A DNA stretch of 64,000 nt, taken from positions 21,766 through 85,765 of the forward strand of contig JBDRKR010000010.1 in the NCBI GenBank assembly GCA_043813805.1, given 5' to 3'. Position 1 is the stretch's first letter. Each line of letters starts with the position of its first letter. The notes under the pieces are model-generated. The model was not told where the DNA came from, did no database searches, and worked only from the letters and a program-made list of their open reading frames with translations. Source of the stretch: 2-02-FULL-43-13 sp043813805. GTDB taxonomy: Bacteria; Patescibacteriota; Minisyncoccia; Minisyncoccales; MHMH01. Of this stretch, positions 14,527-21,956 are shown one piece after another. The position numbers were made by a program, and so were the translations under genes.

Positions 14527-15036
14527 ATGAAGAAGATAATTTATATAGTTTTATTTATGATTATTATAGCTGCCGGCGCAGCGGTTTGGTGGGTTGGGAC
14601 AAACAAAGCGCCGGCAGAACAGGTTTCCTGCACCTTGGAAGCTAAGCTTTGTCCTGATGGATCGGCTGTTGGCCGTACCGGGCAAAATTGCGAGTTTACA
14701 GCCTGTCCGGAGGTAAAGACGGGCGTATTAACGGGAAGGGTGACAATCGGGCCCTTGTGCCCGGTAGAGCGCATACCCCCGGACCCCAGATGTCAGCCGA
14801 CTGAAGCTACGTATAAGGCCTGGCAGATAGCTGTTTATACTGCTGACAAGACAACAAAACTTGCCCAAATTGAGCCTAATTTGGACGGAAGCTACGAAGT
14901 CGGGCTGCCGGCGGGTGAATATCTGATTGATTTTGAAGAGAAGCACGCTTTTGCCTGGAGTTTGCCCAAAACCGTCACTATTACAAAAGACGAGACCGCG
15001 GTCTTGAATATTGATATTGATACCGGGATAAGGTAA
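14527..15036 (+). CDS. Membrane-anchored or secreted protein with Cys motif and carboxypeptidase-regulatory-like domain
   Basis: 169 residues. An N-terminal hydrophobic helix (about 4-24) acts as a signal or anchor. It is followed by CTLEAKLCPDGSAVGRTGQN and CEFTACP, a Cys-rich motif seen repeatedly in Patescibacteria surface proteins, and then a beta-sandwich (about 65-169) with GSYEVGLPAGEYLIDFEEK, typical of carboxypeptidase-regulatory-like/SdrB-type domains. It probably sits on the outer face. Single gene with a predicted leaderless start. Confidence 0.72.
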   Translation: MKKIIYIVLFMIIIAAGAAVWWVGTNKAPAEQVSCTLEAKLCPDGSAVGRTGQNCEFTACPEVKTGVLTGRVTIGPLCPVERIPPDPRCQPTEATYKAWQIAVYTADKTTKLAQIEPNLDGSYEVGLPAGEYLIDFEEKHAFAWSLPKTVTITKDETAVLNIDIDTGIR

Positions 15037-15077
15037 TCATTTGTTTAACCTTTAGCGTTAAATACTATGGAAAATGA

Positions 15078-15083
15078 TATAAT
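15078..15083 (+). promoter_or_regulatory. Extended -10 of DUF3800 gene
   Basis: TGATATAAT; ATG at 15090, 6 nt after the -10. No clear -35. Confidence 0.6.
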
Positions 15084-15089
15084 TTAGTA

Positions 15090-15764
15090 ATGGCAAATAT
15101 TCAACACTACATTTTTATAGATGAGTCGGGCGATCCGGGAAAACCATTTGAGATTGATGCCGACGGAAATAAGATTCCAACGGGATCAAGTTTATTTTAC
15201 ATACTCACTGCAATCTATCTTGATTCGGCAAAGTTATTCGCGTTAGAAAACGAGATTATGGAGATACGCCATAAATACGGATTCAGAAGTGAGGTAAAAT
15301 CTACTATTATTCCGCTTAAGATGTATAAAGATTTACTTGAGATTATAAATAAAATCGGAGTACCTATTTATTATCGGCTTATAGATAAGAAAACATATAA
15401 GGGTAAATTTGCCGTATCCGGACATACGAAACTTCATAATATTTTTGACGATTATAATTTATCCAAGCTTGTTTTGTTTACTACTAAAAAACAAAATCTC
15501 TTAGGAGTGGAGGTTGTGATTGATCGTGCGGACAGAAGGATGTTTAATAACGATTATTTTAGTAGTTTTGATAATTACCTATTTGAACGGGTAAATACAA
15601 AAACTATTCAGCGCATAAAGCATGTTACTCATGTGAATTCAGAATACGTGAATGCAATGCAGTTATCTGACCTTGTGGGCGGCGCAATTAAGGATTATTT
15701 TACCGGTAAAAATAAGGATTTAAAGAAGATAATTGATAAAAAGTACCTGTACAAAATATGGTAA
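15090..15764 (+). CDS. DUF3800 protein (RNase-H-like fold)
   Basis: 224 residues. N-terminal FIDESGDPG provides the first two acidic residues; VVIDRADRRMFN supplies another Asp; and the C-terminal NAMQLSDLVGGAIKDYF holds the last (Q-L-S-D). This is the DUF3800 pattern, predicted to have an RNase-H-like active site, and members are frequent in mobile and defence-associated contexts. It sits next to the PIF1-type helicase 140 nt downstream and a minus-strand small RNA candidate. Activity has not been established for the family in general; I infer a nuclease. Confidence 0.85.
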   Translation: MANIQHYIFIDESGDPGKPFEIDADGNKIPTGSSLFYILTAIYLDSAKLFALENEIMEIRHKYGFRSEVKSTIIPLKMYKDLLEIINKIGVPIYYRLIDKKTYKGKFAVSGHTKLHNIFDDYNLSKLVLFTTKKQNLLGVEVVIDRADRRMFNNDYFSSFDNYLFERVNTKTIQRIKHVTHVNSEYVNAMQLSDLVGGAIKDYFTGKNKDLKKIIDKKYLYKIW

Positions 15765-15858
15765 AAAACCAAAAGAGCGGGCCCTAGACCTAGGACACGC
15801 TCTTTTGGTACAAACTATGGTGTATGACCCTAAGGTTTATATAATGAAACCGAAAGAC
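15763..15858 (-). ncRNA. Candidate small RNA on minus strand, upstream of PIF1 helicase
   Basis: A minus-strand promoter (15865-15892) would start RNA at about 15858. About 96 nt later the transcript meets a strong terminator: CCAAAAGAGCG ... CGCTCTTTTGG with TTTTTT on the minus side (15763-15808). The 5' part contains a small hairpin GGTTT...AAACC. No open frame with a ribosome site is evident, and downstream on this strand is only the antisense of the DUF3800 gene. Confidence 0.55.
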
Positions 15859-15864
15859 AATTTA

Positions 15865-15892
15865 AGTATAACAGACCAAAGGGTGTTGTCAA
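15865..15892 (-). promoter_or_regulatory. Minus-strand promoter of small RNA
   Basis: TTGACA (15887-15892), 16 bp, TATACT (15865-15870), read on the minus strand. Confidence 0.8.
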
Positions 15893-15902
15893 GATATTAA
15901 AA

Positions 15903-17135
15903 ATGACTCAAGCTCAGGCTCTCAAAATTCTAAAATCGGGCCGCAATGTATTTTTAACCGGTTCGGCAGGAACCGGTAAGACTTTTTTATTGAATAAATT
16001 TATCTCGTATTTAAAAAAGAAGAAGATCAGTATCGGAGTTACCGCTTCCACCGGGATTGCCGCAACCCACATCGACGGAAGAACGATTCATTCGTGGTCC
16101 GGGATGGGGATAAAAGACAAGCTCACGGATAGGGAAATCGAGCAGCTTCTGAGAAAAGATAAGTTGCAAACCAGGATAAAAGAAGCCCGGATTTTAATCG
16201 TTGATGAAATATCAATGCTGGATGCTTCGAGGCTCGATTTGCTCGACAGTATCTGCAAATTAGCCAAAGAGTCGTTGTCACCGTTCGGCGGAATACAAAT
16301 TATTATGTGCGGAGATTTCTTCCAGCTTCCTCCCGTTGATTCAAAAAATGAAAACAAAGCTTTCGCCTACGAATCTTCGGCTTGGAAGAATTCCGATATT
16401 AAAACATGCTATCTTGATAGACAATACAGGCAAAACGACCGGGGATTCATAGGTATTTTGAATAATATAAGGAATAATCAGGCGGGCGAAGACACCCTGA
16501 TGAAATTAAAGGCGAGACTGCATCAATCTATTAAACTTAAAACGATCAACCCGATCAAGCTTTATACTCATAATATTGACGTAGATGCAATGAACAATTA
16601 CGAATTATCAAAAATTCCGGGTGAGGAGTTTAACTACGAAATGATGAGTCATGGCCCCAAAGAGCTGGTTAAGGTTTTAAAGAAAAATTGTCTGGCGCCG
16701 GAACACTTCACTTTGAAGGTCGGAGCCATGGTCATCTTTGTTAAAAATAATTTTAACCAGGGTTATGTTAACGGGACCCTGGGCAAGGTAATCGGTTTCG
16801 ATAAGTTTGACTTTCCTATCGTTGAAACAGAGTCCGGAGACGAAATTACGGTTACCACCACCAGCTGGAACATTGAAGAAGACAGGCAAATCGTCGCCAG
16901 CATCAGCCAGGTGCCATTACGGCTGGCCTGGGCGATAACGGTTCACAAAAGCCAGGGCATGACCATAGATGCGGCGGAAATCGATTTAAGCAAGTCGTTT
17001 GAGTATGGTATGGGATACGTGGCCTTATCCAGAGTCAGGAGTTTAGACAACATCAGGCTTATGGGGATAAATGAGATGGCTTTGAAGGTTAACCCAAGTG
17101 TCGTTGAAAAAGATCTGGAATTCAGATCGTCTTAG
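15903..17135 (+). CDS. PIF1-like SF1 DNA helicase
   Basis: 410 residues, the core length for compact bacterial PIF1-like helicases. Walker A is LTGSAGTGKTFLL near residue 15-28, a GVTASTGIAATHI motif Ia follows, Walker B is ILIVDEISML, motif III is IIMCGDFFQLPPV, then the Arg motif LDRQYRQ, and the C-terminal UvrD_C_2-like motifs WAITVHKSQGMT and GYVALSRV. ATP-driven 5'-3' unwinding is expected. It stands alone after a putative minus-strand RNA gene; AAGATATTAAAA precedes the ATG and may hold the -10. Followed by a short terminator and a broken NYN gene. Confidence 0.92.
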   Translation: MTQAQALKILKSGRNVFLTGSAGTGKTFLLNKFISYLKKKKISIGVTASTGIAATHIDGRTIHSWSGMGIKDKLTDREIEQLLRKDKLQTRIKEARILIVDEISMLDASRLDLLDSICKLAKESLSPFGGIQIIMCGDFFQLPPVDSKNENKAFAYESSAWKNSDIKTCYLDRQYRQNDRGFIGILNNIRNNQAGEDTLMKLKARLHQSIKLKTINPIKLYTHNIDVDAMNNYELSKIPGEEFNYEMMSHGPKELVKVLKKNCLAPEHFTLKVGAMVIFVKNNFNQGYVNGTLGKVIGFDKFDFPIVETESGDEITVTTTSWNIEEDRQIVASISQVPLRLAWAITVHKSQGMTIDAAEIDLSKSFEYGMGYVALSRVRSLDNIRLMGINEMALKVNPSVVEKDLEFRSS

Positions 17136-17161
17136 CCGAAGGGGCGGTTTTTTGGTAAGAT
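17133..17161 (+). promoter_or_regulatory. Terminator fused to -10 element
   Basis: GCC-GAAGG-GGC hairpin, TTTTTT, then TGG-TAAGAT (17156-17161). Points at an ATG at 17169 that is out of frame with the NYN remnant. Confidence 0.6.
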
Positions 17162-17168
17162 TAAATAT

Positions 17169-17439
17169 ATGGTTAACGTATGACGGAGCGGGGAAAGCGA
17201 AGGGTAATTGCGATGCCGATTTGGTACTTAAGGCAGTTGTTGATTATTATGAAAAACGGTGTGAGAAAGCAGTTATTGTTACAAGTGACGGCGACTATGC
17301 CGGACTGGTAAAATTTTTAAAAGAAAAGGGCTCTTTTTTAGCTATCGTTTCTCCGGGAGATAAATGTTCTTATCTATTGAGAAAGCTGAATATTCCCATT
17401 GTTTATTTAAATACCAAGAAAGGTAAACTGAAATTATAA
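17169..17439 (+). pseudogene. NYN-domain (LabA/DUF88) gene, N-terminally truncated
   Basis: The frame ending at 17439 encodes the C-terminal half of a NYN PIN-like nuclease domain: KGNCDADLVLKAVVDYYE, IVTSDGDYAGLVKFL and a closing KLNIPIVYL. The N-terminal half with the first catalytic Asp of the fold is absent. The promoter-adjacent ATG at 17169 reads only four codons before TGA in another frame, so the start region is out of frame with the domain. I call a deletion/frameshift remnant; a short functional protein started inside the helicase gene is less likely. Confidence 0.6.
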
Positions 17440-17442
17440 CTC

Positions 17443-17499
17443 CAAAAAGAAAAAGCCCCCAGTAGGGACGAGCCCTACAAGGGTCTTTTTCATAGTGAT
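17443..17499 (-). ncRNA. Candidate very short RNA on minus strand
   Basis: From a consensus minus-strand promoter (17506-17533) a transcript of about 55 nt would start near 17499 and end at the hairpin 17448-17488 (AAAAAG-CCC-GTAGGG/CCCTAC-GGG-CTTTTT). The same stem can terminate the NYN remnant on the plus strand. A 19-codon frame begins at 17488 but runs through the terminator stem and has no ribosome site. Confidence 0.4.
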
Positions 17500-17505
17500 A
17501 TTATA

Positions 17506-17533
17506 ATTATAGCAAGCCATCGGAGGTTGTCAA
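17506..17533 (-). promoter_or_regulatory. Minus-strand consensus promoter
   Basis: TTGACA (17528-17533), 16 bp, TATAAT (17506-17511) on the minus strand. Confidence 0.85.
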
Positions 17534-17564
17534 GAGTTATAAAATAATCAAAATTTAGGACAAT

Positions 17565-18122
17565 ATGAAGAAGCAGATTATCTTGCAAAATAAAAGAATA
17601 ACTTACGCGCTTCGCAAAAGTAAAAGAGCGCGGAGAATGAGACTGGCGGTTTATTGCGACGGATCGGTGATTGTCACGACGCCGTTTAATTTGCAGGAAA
17701 ATATTGCCGAAAGATTTATTGAAGAAAAGATGGGCTGGCTCCTGTCTAAAATTGATCATTTCAAACATTTTAAATATAAACATATCAGGCGGCAGGGCCG
17801 TCAAGATTATTTAAAATATAAAGAGAGGGCCGTCTCTTTGGTTGAAGAAAGAGTGTCTTATTTCAATAAAATTTACGATTTTAAATATAATAAAATCAAT
17901 ATAAAGAACCAAAAAACCCGCTGGGGGAGCTGCTCCAAAAAAGGAAATCTGAACTTTAATTATAAAATTGCGTTACTGCCGCAGTATCTGGCTGATTATA
18001 TTATTGCCCATGAGCTGTGCCATCTTATTGAATTCAGTCACTCCCGGAAATTTTGGAATTTTGTCCGAAAACTTGTGCCCAATTATCCGGAGATAAGAAG
18101 GGAACTGAAGAGTTATAAATGA
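17565..18122 (+). CDS. YgjP/DUF45-type metal-dependent hydrolase
   Basis: 185 residues. The C-terminal half carries the SprT/M48-like zinc motif: KTRWGSCSKKGNLNFNYKI, then IIAHELCHLIEFSHSRKFW, with HELCH and a downstream His/Glu pattern. The N-terminal part (KRARRMRLAVYCDGSVIVT) is typical of YgjP proteins. Predicted cytoplasmic metalloprotease or related hydrolase. Its stop overlaps the start of the next gene (ATGA at 18119), so the two are translationally coupled. No Shine-Dalgarno. Confidence 0.85.
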   Translation: MKKQIILQNKRITYALRKSKRARRMRLAVYCDGSVIVTTPFNLQENIAERFIEEKMGWLLSKIDHFKHFKYKHIRRQGRQDYLKYKERAVSLVEERVSYFNKIYDFKYNKINIKNQKTRWGSCSKKGNLNFNYKIALLPQYLADYIIAHELCHLIEFSHSRKFWNFVRKLVPNYPEIRRELKSYK

Positions 18123-18736
18123 TCAAAATGAATGTTTTTAAAAAATTACATAAAAAACTCAAGAAGAAACACGGGACGCCAAAGGGCCAGTGGAAGCTTT
18201 GGTGTAAAAGACCGAAAACGGACGGGGAGAGAGAAGAGGTGATTATCGGAGCGGTTTTGACGCAGATAACCAACTGGAGGAATGTTGAGATGGCCATGAA
18301 CAATTTGAAAAAAGCCAAGACAGGTTCTTTAAAAAATATTTATCGGCTGGGGCCGAAAAAGTTGGAGAACTTGATTAAACCATCCGGGTTTTACAGAACC
18401 AAGGCCCGATATCTGTTTAATTTGGCCAAGTTTATTATTGAAAATTATGGCAGCGTGGCAAAGATGAGAAAGAAGGAACTTAAAGAGTTAAGAGAGAAGC
18501 TGCTGGAATTGAAGGGTATCGGGCCTGAAACCGCCGACAGTATTTTACTTTACGCTTTAGATAAGCCAATTTTTGTGATCGACGAATATACCAGAAGGCT
18601 GCTCAAAGAGTGTAATTTGGCCGACAGGGCGGATTATCATTTTTTACAGAAAAGGTTTGAAAAAAGTTTAAGAAAAGACTTTCGCTTATATCAGGATTTC
18701 CACGCCCTGATTGTTATTAACGGTAAAAATTCTTAG
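18119..18736 (+). CDS. Endonuclease III-like HhH-GPD protein lacking the Fe-S tail
   Basis: 205 residues. The HhH-GPD core is evident: GAVLTQITNWRNVEMAMNNL, the hairpin LKGIGPETADSILLYAL, and the catalytic Asp in IFVIDEYTRRLL. This family removes damaged bases and nicks abasic sites. The protein ends at FHALIVINGKNS, exactly where Nth-type relatives continue into the four-cysteine [4Fe-4S] loop, so the cluster domain is missing. The stop codon lies 13 nt before a TGAAAGAGG palindrome. It may be a natural cluster-less form or a truncation caused by a rearrangement at the repeat. Confidence 0.75.
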   Translation: MIKMNVFKKLHKKLKKKHGTPKGQWKLWCKRPKTDGEREEVIIGAVLTQITNWRNVEMAMNNLKKAKTGSLKNIYRLGPKKLENLIKPSGFYRTKARYLFNLAKFIIENYGSVAKMRKKELKELREKLLELKGIGPETADSILLYALDKPIFVIDEYTRRLLKECNLADRADYHFLQKRFEKSLRKDFRLYQDFHALIVINGKNS

Positions 18737-18748
18737 CGGCCGGGAAAA

Positions 18749-18771
18749 TGAAAGAGGTTTAGCCTCTTTCA
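18749..18771. repeat. TGAAAGAGG palindrome, copy after HhH-GPD gene
   Basis: TGAAAGAGG-TTTAG-CCTCTTTCA flanked by AAAA and TTTT; can act as a bidirectional terminator. Confidence 0.85.
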
Positions 18772-18798
18772 TTTTCGCCAAGAGGATGGGTTTTGTGG

Positions 18799-18804
18799 TA
18801 TAAT
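18799..18804 (+). promoter_or_regulatory. Extended -10 promoter of the 708-residue protein gene
   Basis: TGTGG-TATAAT (18799-18804). Leader of about 50 nt containing the GATGATCCTCAACCTGA repeat. Confidence 0.65.
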
Positions 18805-18816
18805 AAATCCGTTAGG

Positions 18817-18840
18817 GATGATCCTCAACCTGAATCATAT
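18817..18840 (+). repeat. GATGATCCTCAACCTGA direct repeat, left copy
   Basis: GATGATCCTCAACCTGAATC and ATAT; matches the copy at 20989-21012 at 22 of 24 positions. The pair brackets the gene 18862-20988. Confidence 0.8.
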
Positions 18841-18861
18841 TTTAAATAATAAAATAATTAT

Positions 18862-20988
18862 ATGGCAAGCTATCAGGAATTCTTCGATTCGTTAAAAAGA
18901 AATAATTTAGACAAGAATTCTTCTCCGGAAGACCTCGATAATGTTTTGAGCCGGTTAAATTACAGCCGGGAGGGCAAGCAGGAAGTTTTTGAATTTTTGA
19001 AATCGCAAGGCTGGTTTTCAGGCGGCGGTGACATTCAGAAGTCACCTGAGAAAATCGCCGCAATACCGGCTCAGACGACAAATCTCCCGGAAATAAAGTC
19101 TAAAAAGATACAGGTCAACACAATTGCGATAATTTTAATTGCGCTGCTTAGTTTCGGCACAATTTATGCTTACGTCCAAAAAATAGGGCCTTTTTCATCC
19201 CAAAAATATTCTGAAGAAAATTTCCTTGCCGACATGTTGAAAAAAGTCAGCCAGATTAATTCCTCGTCATATACCGTGTCAAGTGTTTTGAAGGTTGTCC
19301 CTCGCGATGAAGGCGCTGAGCCGTTTACCATAAAAGAAGCATCAAACGCCGCCGAATTGAAGCAAAAATATTATTATGATTCAGTGCGGTTGGAGGACGC
19401 TTCGGCCATTATTTCCCAATTGAACAGCTCAAGCGGTTATTATTCCCCTTCTTCTTATTATTATCCTTCTCAGGACGCGTCGACGATAGCATATCCCGGC
19501 AGCATTGAAACATTGTTCAGCGATGTTTACGGCGGTTATTATGGATATGGCAGCAAATCAGTCACAGACCCGGTTACGGATAAAAATTATGAATATCAGA
19601 TAACTGACGGCGGCAAGAATTTTCTTTTGACTGTGGATTTTGAAACTGATTACGCCATAAAAGCGATTAAGCGTTATGACTACGAAGCCGCCAGCACGAT
19701 TATTACCGGCAGAAGGGTTTCTTTTACGAAAGACAGCTCTTCATATTTTTATATGTCCAGCGAGCCGCCCAAACCATTTTTAGCAACGATAGGCGAATCA
19801 ATAAAAACGCTTCCGCCGGATATCAGCGTAGAAAGCTCCATCAGCGCATCTTCTGAAATGAAGTCAGGAGGGATGGCGGATTGGCTGTTTAACATTAACG
19901 CCGAAGGAGATTTTGGAGATTTGACTTATAAAATAAACGCCGACGCCCTTAAAAAGGGGGATGATTATTATTTTAAGATTAATAACTTTCCCAGCATATT
20001 CTTATTCGGCGATCTCGTTACCGTAAAAGGCAAATGGGTGAACATTTCTTCCGACAACGATTCTTCCGCCGGCGGAGACAGTTATTCTCTCCTGGCGTCT
20101 TTAAAAGAGCGGATCCCGCAAATGGAAAAAAGCTACAAAGAAAGCCGCGAAAAAGTCGTTAAGTTTCTGAAGAAAACAGTTGCCATCGCCGACGAAGAAA
20201 AACTGATTATCTTTAAAAATCAGCCGCGATCAGAAAAAGTAGACGGCCGACAGCTGATAAGATACGAATTGAGTTTAAGAAAGGAGGCAATGCTGCCGTT
20301 CTACACCAGATTACAAGATGAAATAAATAAAGATCCTGACTTTTCGGGATTCGGAGATGTGGTTGACCAGGGTTTGATAGACTATTTGAAGAGCGAAGAG
20401 TTTGAAGAGGTTTTTGCTTATTTTGACAAGAATAATGCTTTTGTTTTTTGGACTGATACCAAGGGGTTCCCGGCCATTATCCAAAATTCGATGAGGATTG
20501 TTCCGCCGGATACCGCTACCCAGCTTCAAGATAAACAAATCAGCATTGTTTTCAAATTAATAATCAGCGACATTAATAAGCCTTCTGACATAAAAGCGCC
20601 TTTAGAGTCGGTACCCATAGAAAAATTAATCAGTGACTTTGAGAATAATGTGTTAGGCGAAGCCAGAGGAAAAGCTCGGGATGCCGTGCGCAAGGCTGAT
20701 ATGCGCCAGATCGTGACTGCCATGGAGATGTATTATGGCATGGAAAACGTTTACTATACCAATTCTGGGACTAGTTGGCCATCAGCAATTGGCACTTATA
20801 TGCCTAACATTCCGACCGATCCTTTGAAAGATACTGAAACTCCTTATGTCTGGGTTGATAATACCGGTAATAATCAAAAATTTTGTGTCTACGCCACTCT
20901 TGAAGATGGAAAATGGTATACCTCTTCTTATAATGGAAACTACACCTGTTTAGACGTTAAACCAACGCTTAATGATTGTTGTTTTTAA
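18862..20988 (+). CDS. Large membrane-anchored protein ending in a pseudopilin-like domain
   Basis: 708 residues. The N-terminal 60 residues form a small helical domain (SYQEFFDSLKRNNLDKNSS), then a linker and one membrane helix (about 88-107). The long exposed region is Ser/Tyr/Asp-rich with a Tyr/Ser patch near 190-240. The last 110 residues look like the globular part of a type II/IV pseudopilin: ARDAVRKADMRQIVTAMEMY, a Pro-rich IPTDPLKD loop and WYTSSYNG near the end, but the pilin N-terminal methylation helix is not present. I infer a surface protein that borrowed a minor-pilin head domain, perhaps interacting with the pilus system (a prepilin is at 52256). Confidence 0.6.
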   Translation: MASYQEFFDSLKRNNLDKNSSPEDLDNVLSRLNYSREGKQEVFEFLKSQGWFSGGGDIQKSPEKIAAIPAQTTNLPEIKSKKIQVNTIAIILIALLSFGTIYAYVQKIGPFSSQKYSEENFLADMLKKVSQINSSSYTVSSVLKVVPRDEGAEPFTIKEASNAAELKQKYYYDSVRLEDASAIISQLNSSSGYYSPSSYYYPSQDASTIAYPGSIETLFSDVYGGYYGYGSKSVTDPVTDKNYEYQITDGGKNFLLTVDFETDYAIKAIKRYDYEAASTIITGRRVSFTKDSSSYFYMSSEPPKPFLATIGESIKTLPPDISVESSISASSEMKSGGMADWLFNINAEGDFGDLTYKINADALKKGDDYYFKINNFPSIFLFGDLVTVKGKWVNISSDNDSSAGGDSYSLLASLKERIPQMEKSYKESREKVVKFLKKTVAIADEEKLIIFKNQPRSEKVDGRQLIRYELSLRKEAMLPFYTRLQDEINKDPDFSGFGDVVDQGLIDYLKSEEFEEVFAYFDKNNAFVFWTDTKGFPAIIQNSMRIVPPDTATQLQDKQISIVFKLIISDINKPSDIKAPLESVPIEKLISDFENNVLGEARGKARDAVRKADMRQIVTAMEMYYGMENVYYTNSGTSWPSAIGTYMPNIPTDPLKDTETPYVWVDNTGNNQKFCVYATLEDGKWYTSSYNGNYTCLDVKPTLNDCCF

Positions 20989-21012
20989 GATGATCCTCAA
21001 CCTGATTCATAA
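20989..21012 (+). repeat. GATGATCCTCAACCTGA direct repeat, right copy
   Basis: Begins directly after the stop codon of the 708-residue protein gene; partner of 18817-18840. Confidence 0.8.
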
Positions 21013-21036
21013 TATCGCCGAAGGGGCGATATTTTA
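21012..21036 (+). terminator. Terminator
   Basis: ATATCGCC-GAAG-GGGCGATAT with TTTTATT; merges with the next -35. Confidence 0.75.
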
Positions 21037-21064
21037 TTGACTTTTTTGTTTTTTCTTGTACAAT
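21037..21064 (+). promoter_or_regulatory. Promoter for Cys-rich gene 21113
   Basis: TTGACT (21037-21042), 16 bp, TACAAT (21059-21064). Confidence 0.7.
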
Positions 21065-21112
21065 GCGGGTTATGAACGATCTTAACAATATTAGATAAGG
21101 AAGGAGCGAAAG

Positions 21113-21508
21113 GTGAAAGAAGCGCTTTGCCGGTCGGATAAGACGCATTGGTGTACAGAATGCTGTCCTCCAAATTGCCCGTTATTGGGAGATATTGGTG
21201 GAGGAGAGGTTGGTTGTTTGGGTCACGACGGTAAAAGAACGCCGGACGGTCTGACCGAACGCCCGATTTGCCTGGAAATTGATTGCTTAGACGAGTTTCT
21301 CCCGGAAGACAGAGAAACTATCCGGCAGGCAATTTCCAAATTGTCCGCGGGAAGATTCGAGATGGGCAAGGTTTTAGCTCAGTTCAAGATCGGAAGGAGA
21401 ATCTGCGCCTGGTGCAAGCCCCAAAGAATATTGGGGAGAAAACTAGACATCGAAGGCGACACTCATACCATATGCGATGATTGTTGCAAGGCGGATCCTT
21501 GGAAATAA
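21113..21508 (+). CDS. Cys-rich zinc-finger-like protein, GTG start
   Basis: 131 residues with 14 cysteines. The N-terminal block CTECCPPNCPLLG and the C-terminal CAWCKPQRILG ... TICDDCC look like two metal sites. The start GTG is preceded by AAGGAAGGAG. It has its own promoter, and the terminator stem begins inside the last codons (AAGGCGGA pairs with TCCGCCTT downstream), so translation to the stop should affect terminator folding. No family recognised; structural Zn2+ sites are inferred from the Cys spacing only. Confidence 0.65.
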   Translation: MKEALCRSDKTHWCTECCPPNCPLLGDIGGGEVGCLGHDGKRTPDGLTERPICLEIDCLDEFLPEDRETIRQAISKLSAGRFEMGKVLAQFKIGRRICAWCKPQRILGRKLDIEGDTHTICDDCCKADPWK

Positions 21509-21533
21509 TAGCCAATGGTCCGCCTTTTATATT
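21489..21533 (+). terminator. Terminator overlapping the gene end
   Basis: AAGGCGGA ... TCCGCCTTTTAT; the 5' arm is within the last codons of the 21113 gene. Confidence 0.7.
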
Positions 21534-21587
21534 AGAAAAGACAAAATCGCTAAAGAGGCGGTTTTAGGTAATTGCGGTAAGACCAAA

Positions 21588-21622
21588 AATAAAATGGCAG
21601 AACTCGAGGTTCTACCATTTAA
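21588..21622 (-). terminator. Terminator for minus-strand gene
   Basis: Minus strand: AAATGGTAGAAC-CTCGA-GTTCTGCCATTT followed by TATTTTT; overlaps the stop region of 21612-21890. Confidence 0.7.
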
Positions 21623-21890
21623 TAATAGTTCTTTTGTCAGGCGAAAATTCTTTCCGCAAGATTTTTACCTTGTAAATCACTCCACCGTTATTCGTAACCA
21701 CTCCTTTTCTGAAAATCGTAATGGCGTGCTTCTTCTCCAATCTTCTTAAAAATTCCGGGATATATTTTCTTTTAACTTGGGGGAGGTTTTCAATACACAG
21801 GGAAATCGGATCGTTGACGCAGTTGTTGCCGTCTTTGTTTTTTAAAAGAACCTTAAATATTTCTTCCTGAGCCGGAGCCCGACTTTGCAT
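21612..21890 (-). CDS. Small winged-helix-like protein, unknown
   Basis: 92 residues. The segment YIPEFLRRLEKKHAITIFRK followed by a beta hairpin (VVTNNGGVIYKVKIL) has the appearance of a winged-helix DNA-binding domain, but I do not recognise a family. AGGAGG precedes the ATG by seven bases, and a minus-strand promoter (21924-21952) lies upstream. Its promoter is back to back with that of the desulforedoxin-like gene 22005, so it might regulate that neighbour; this is inference. Confidence 0.6.
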   Translation of the reverse strand: MQSRAPAQEEIFKVLLKNKDGNNCVNDPISLCIENLPQVKRKYIPEFLRRLEKKHAITIFRKGVVTNNGGVIYKVKILRKEFSPDKRTIIKW

Positions 21891-21923
21891 AAGACCTCCT
21901 GAAGAAAGATTTTATTCCTTATT

Positions 21924-21952
21924 TTTATAACATAAAAGTTATTAAGAATCAA
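21924..21952 (-). promoter_or_regulatory. Minus-strand promoter, divergent pair
   Basis: TTGATT (21947-21952), 17 bp, TATAAA (21924-21929) on the minus strand; its -35 lies 4 bp from the -35 of the plus-strand promoter. Confidence 0.65.
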
Positions 21953-21956
21953 GGTA

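Noticed and set aside
17429..17488. 19-codon minus-strand frame (MKKTLVGLVPTG...)
   Set aside because: It is made of the terminator stem itself and has no ribosome site; a small RNA or relic promoter fits better.
21477..21749. 90-residue plus-strand frame
   Set aside because: It spans the terminator of the 21113 gene and the antisense of 21612-21890, which has better start signals.
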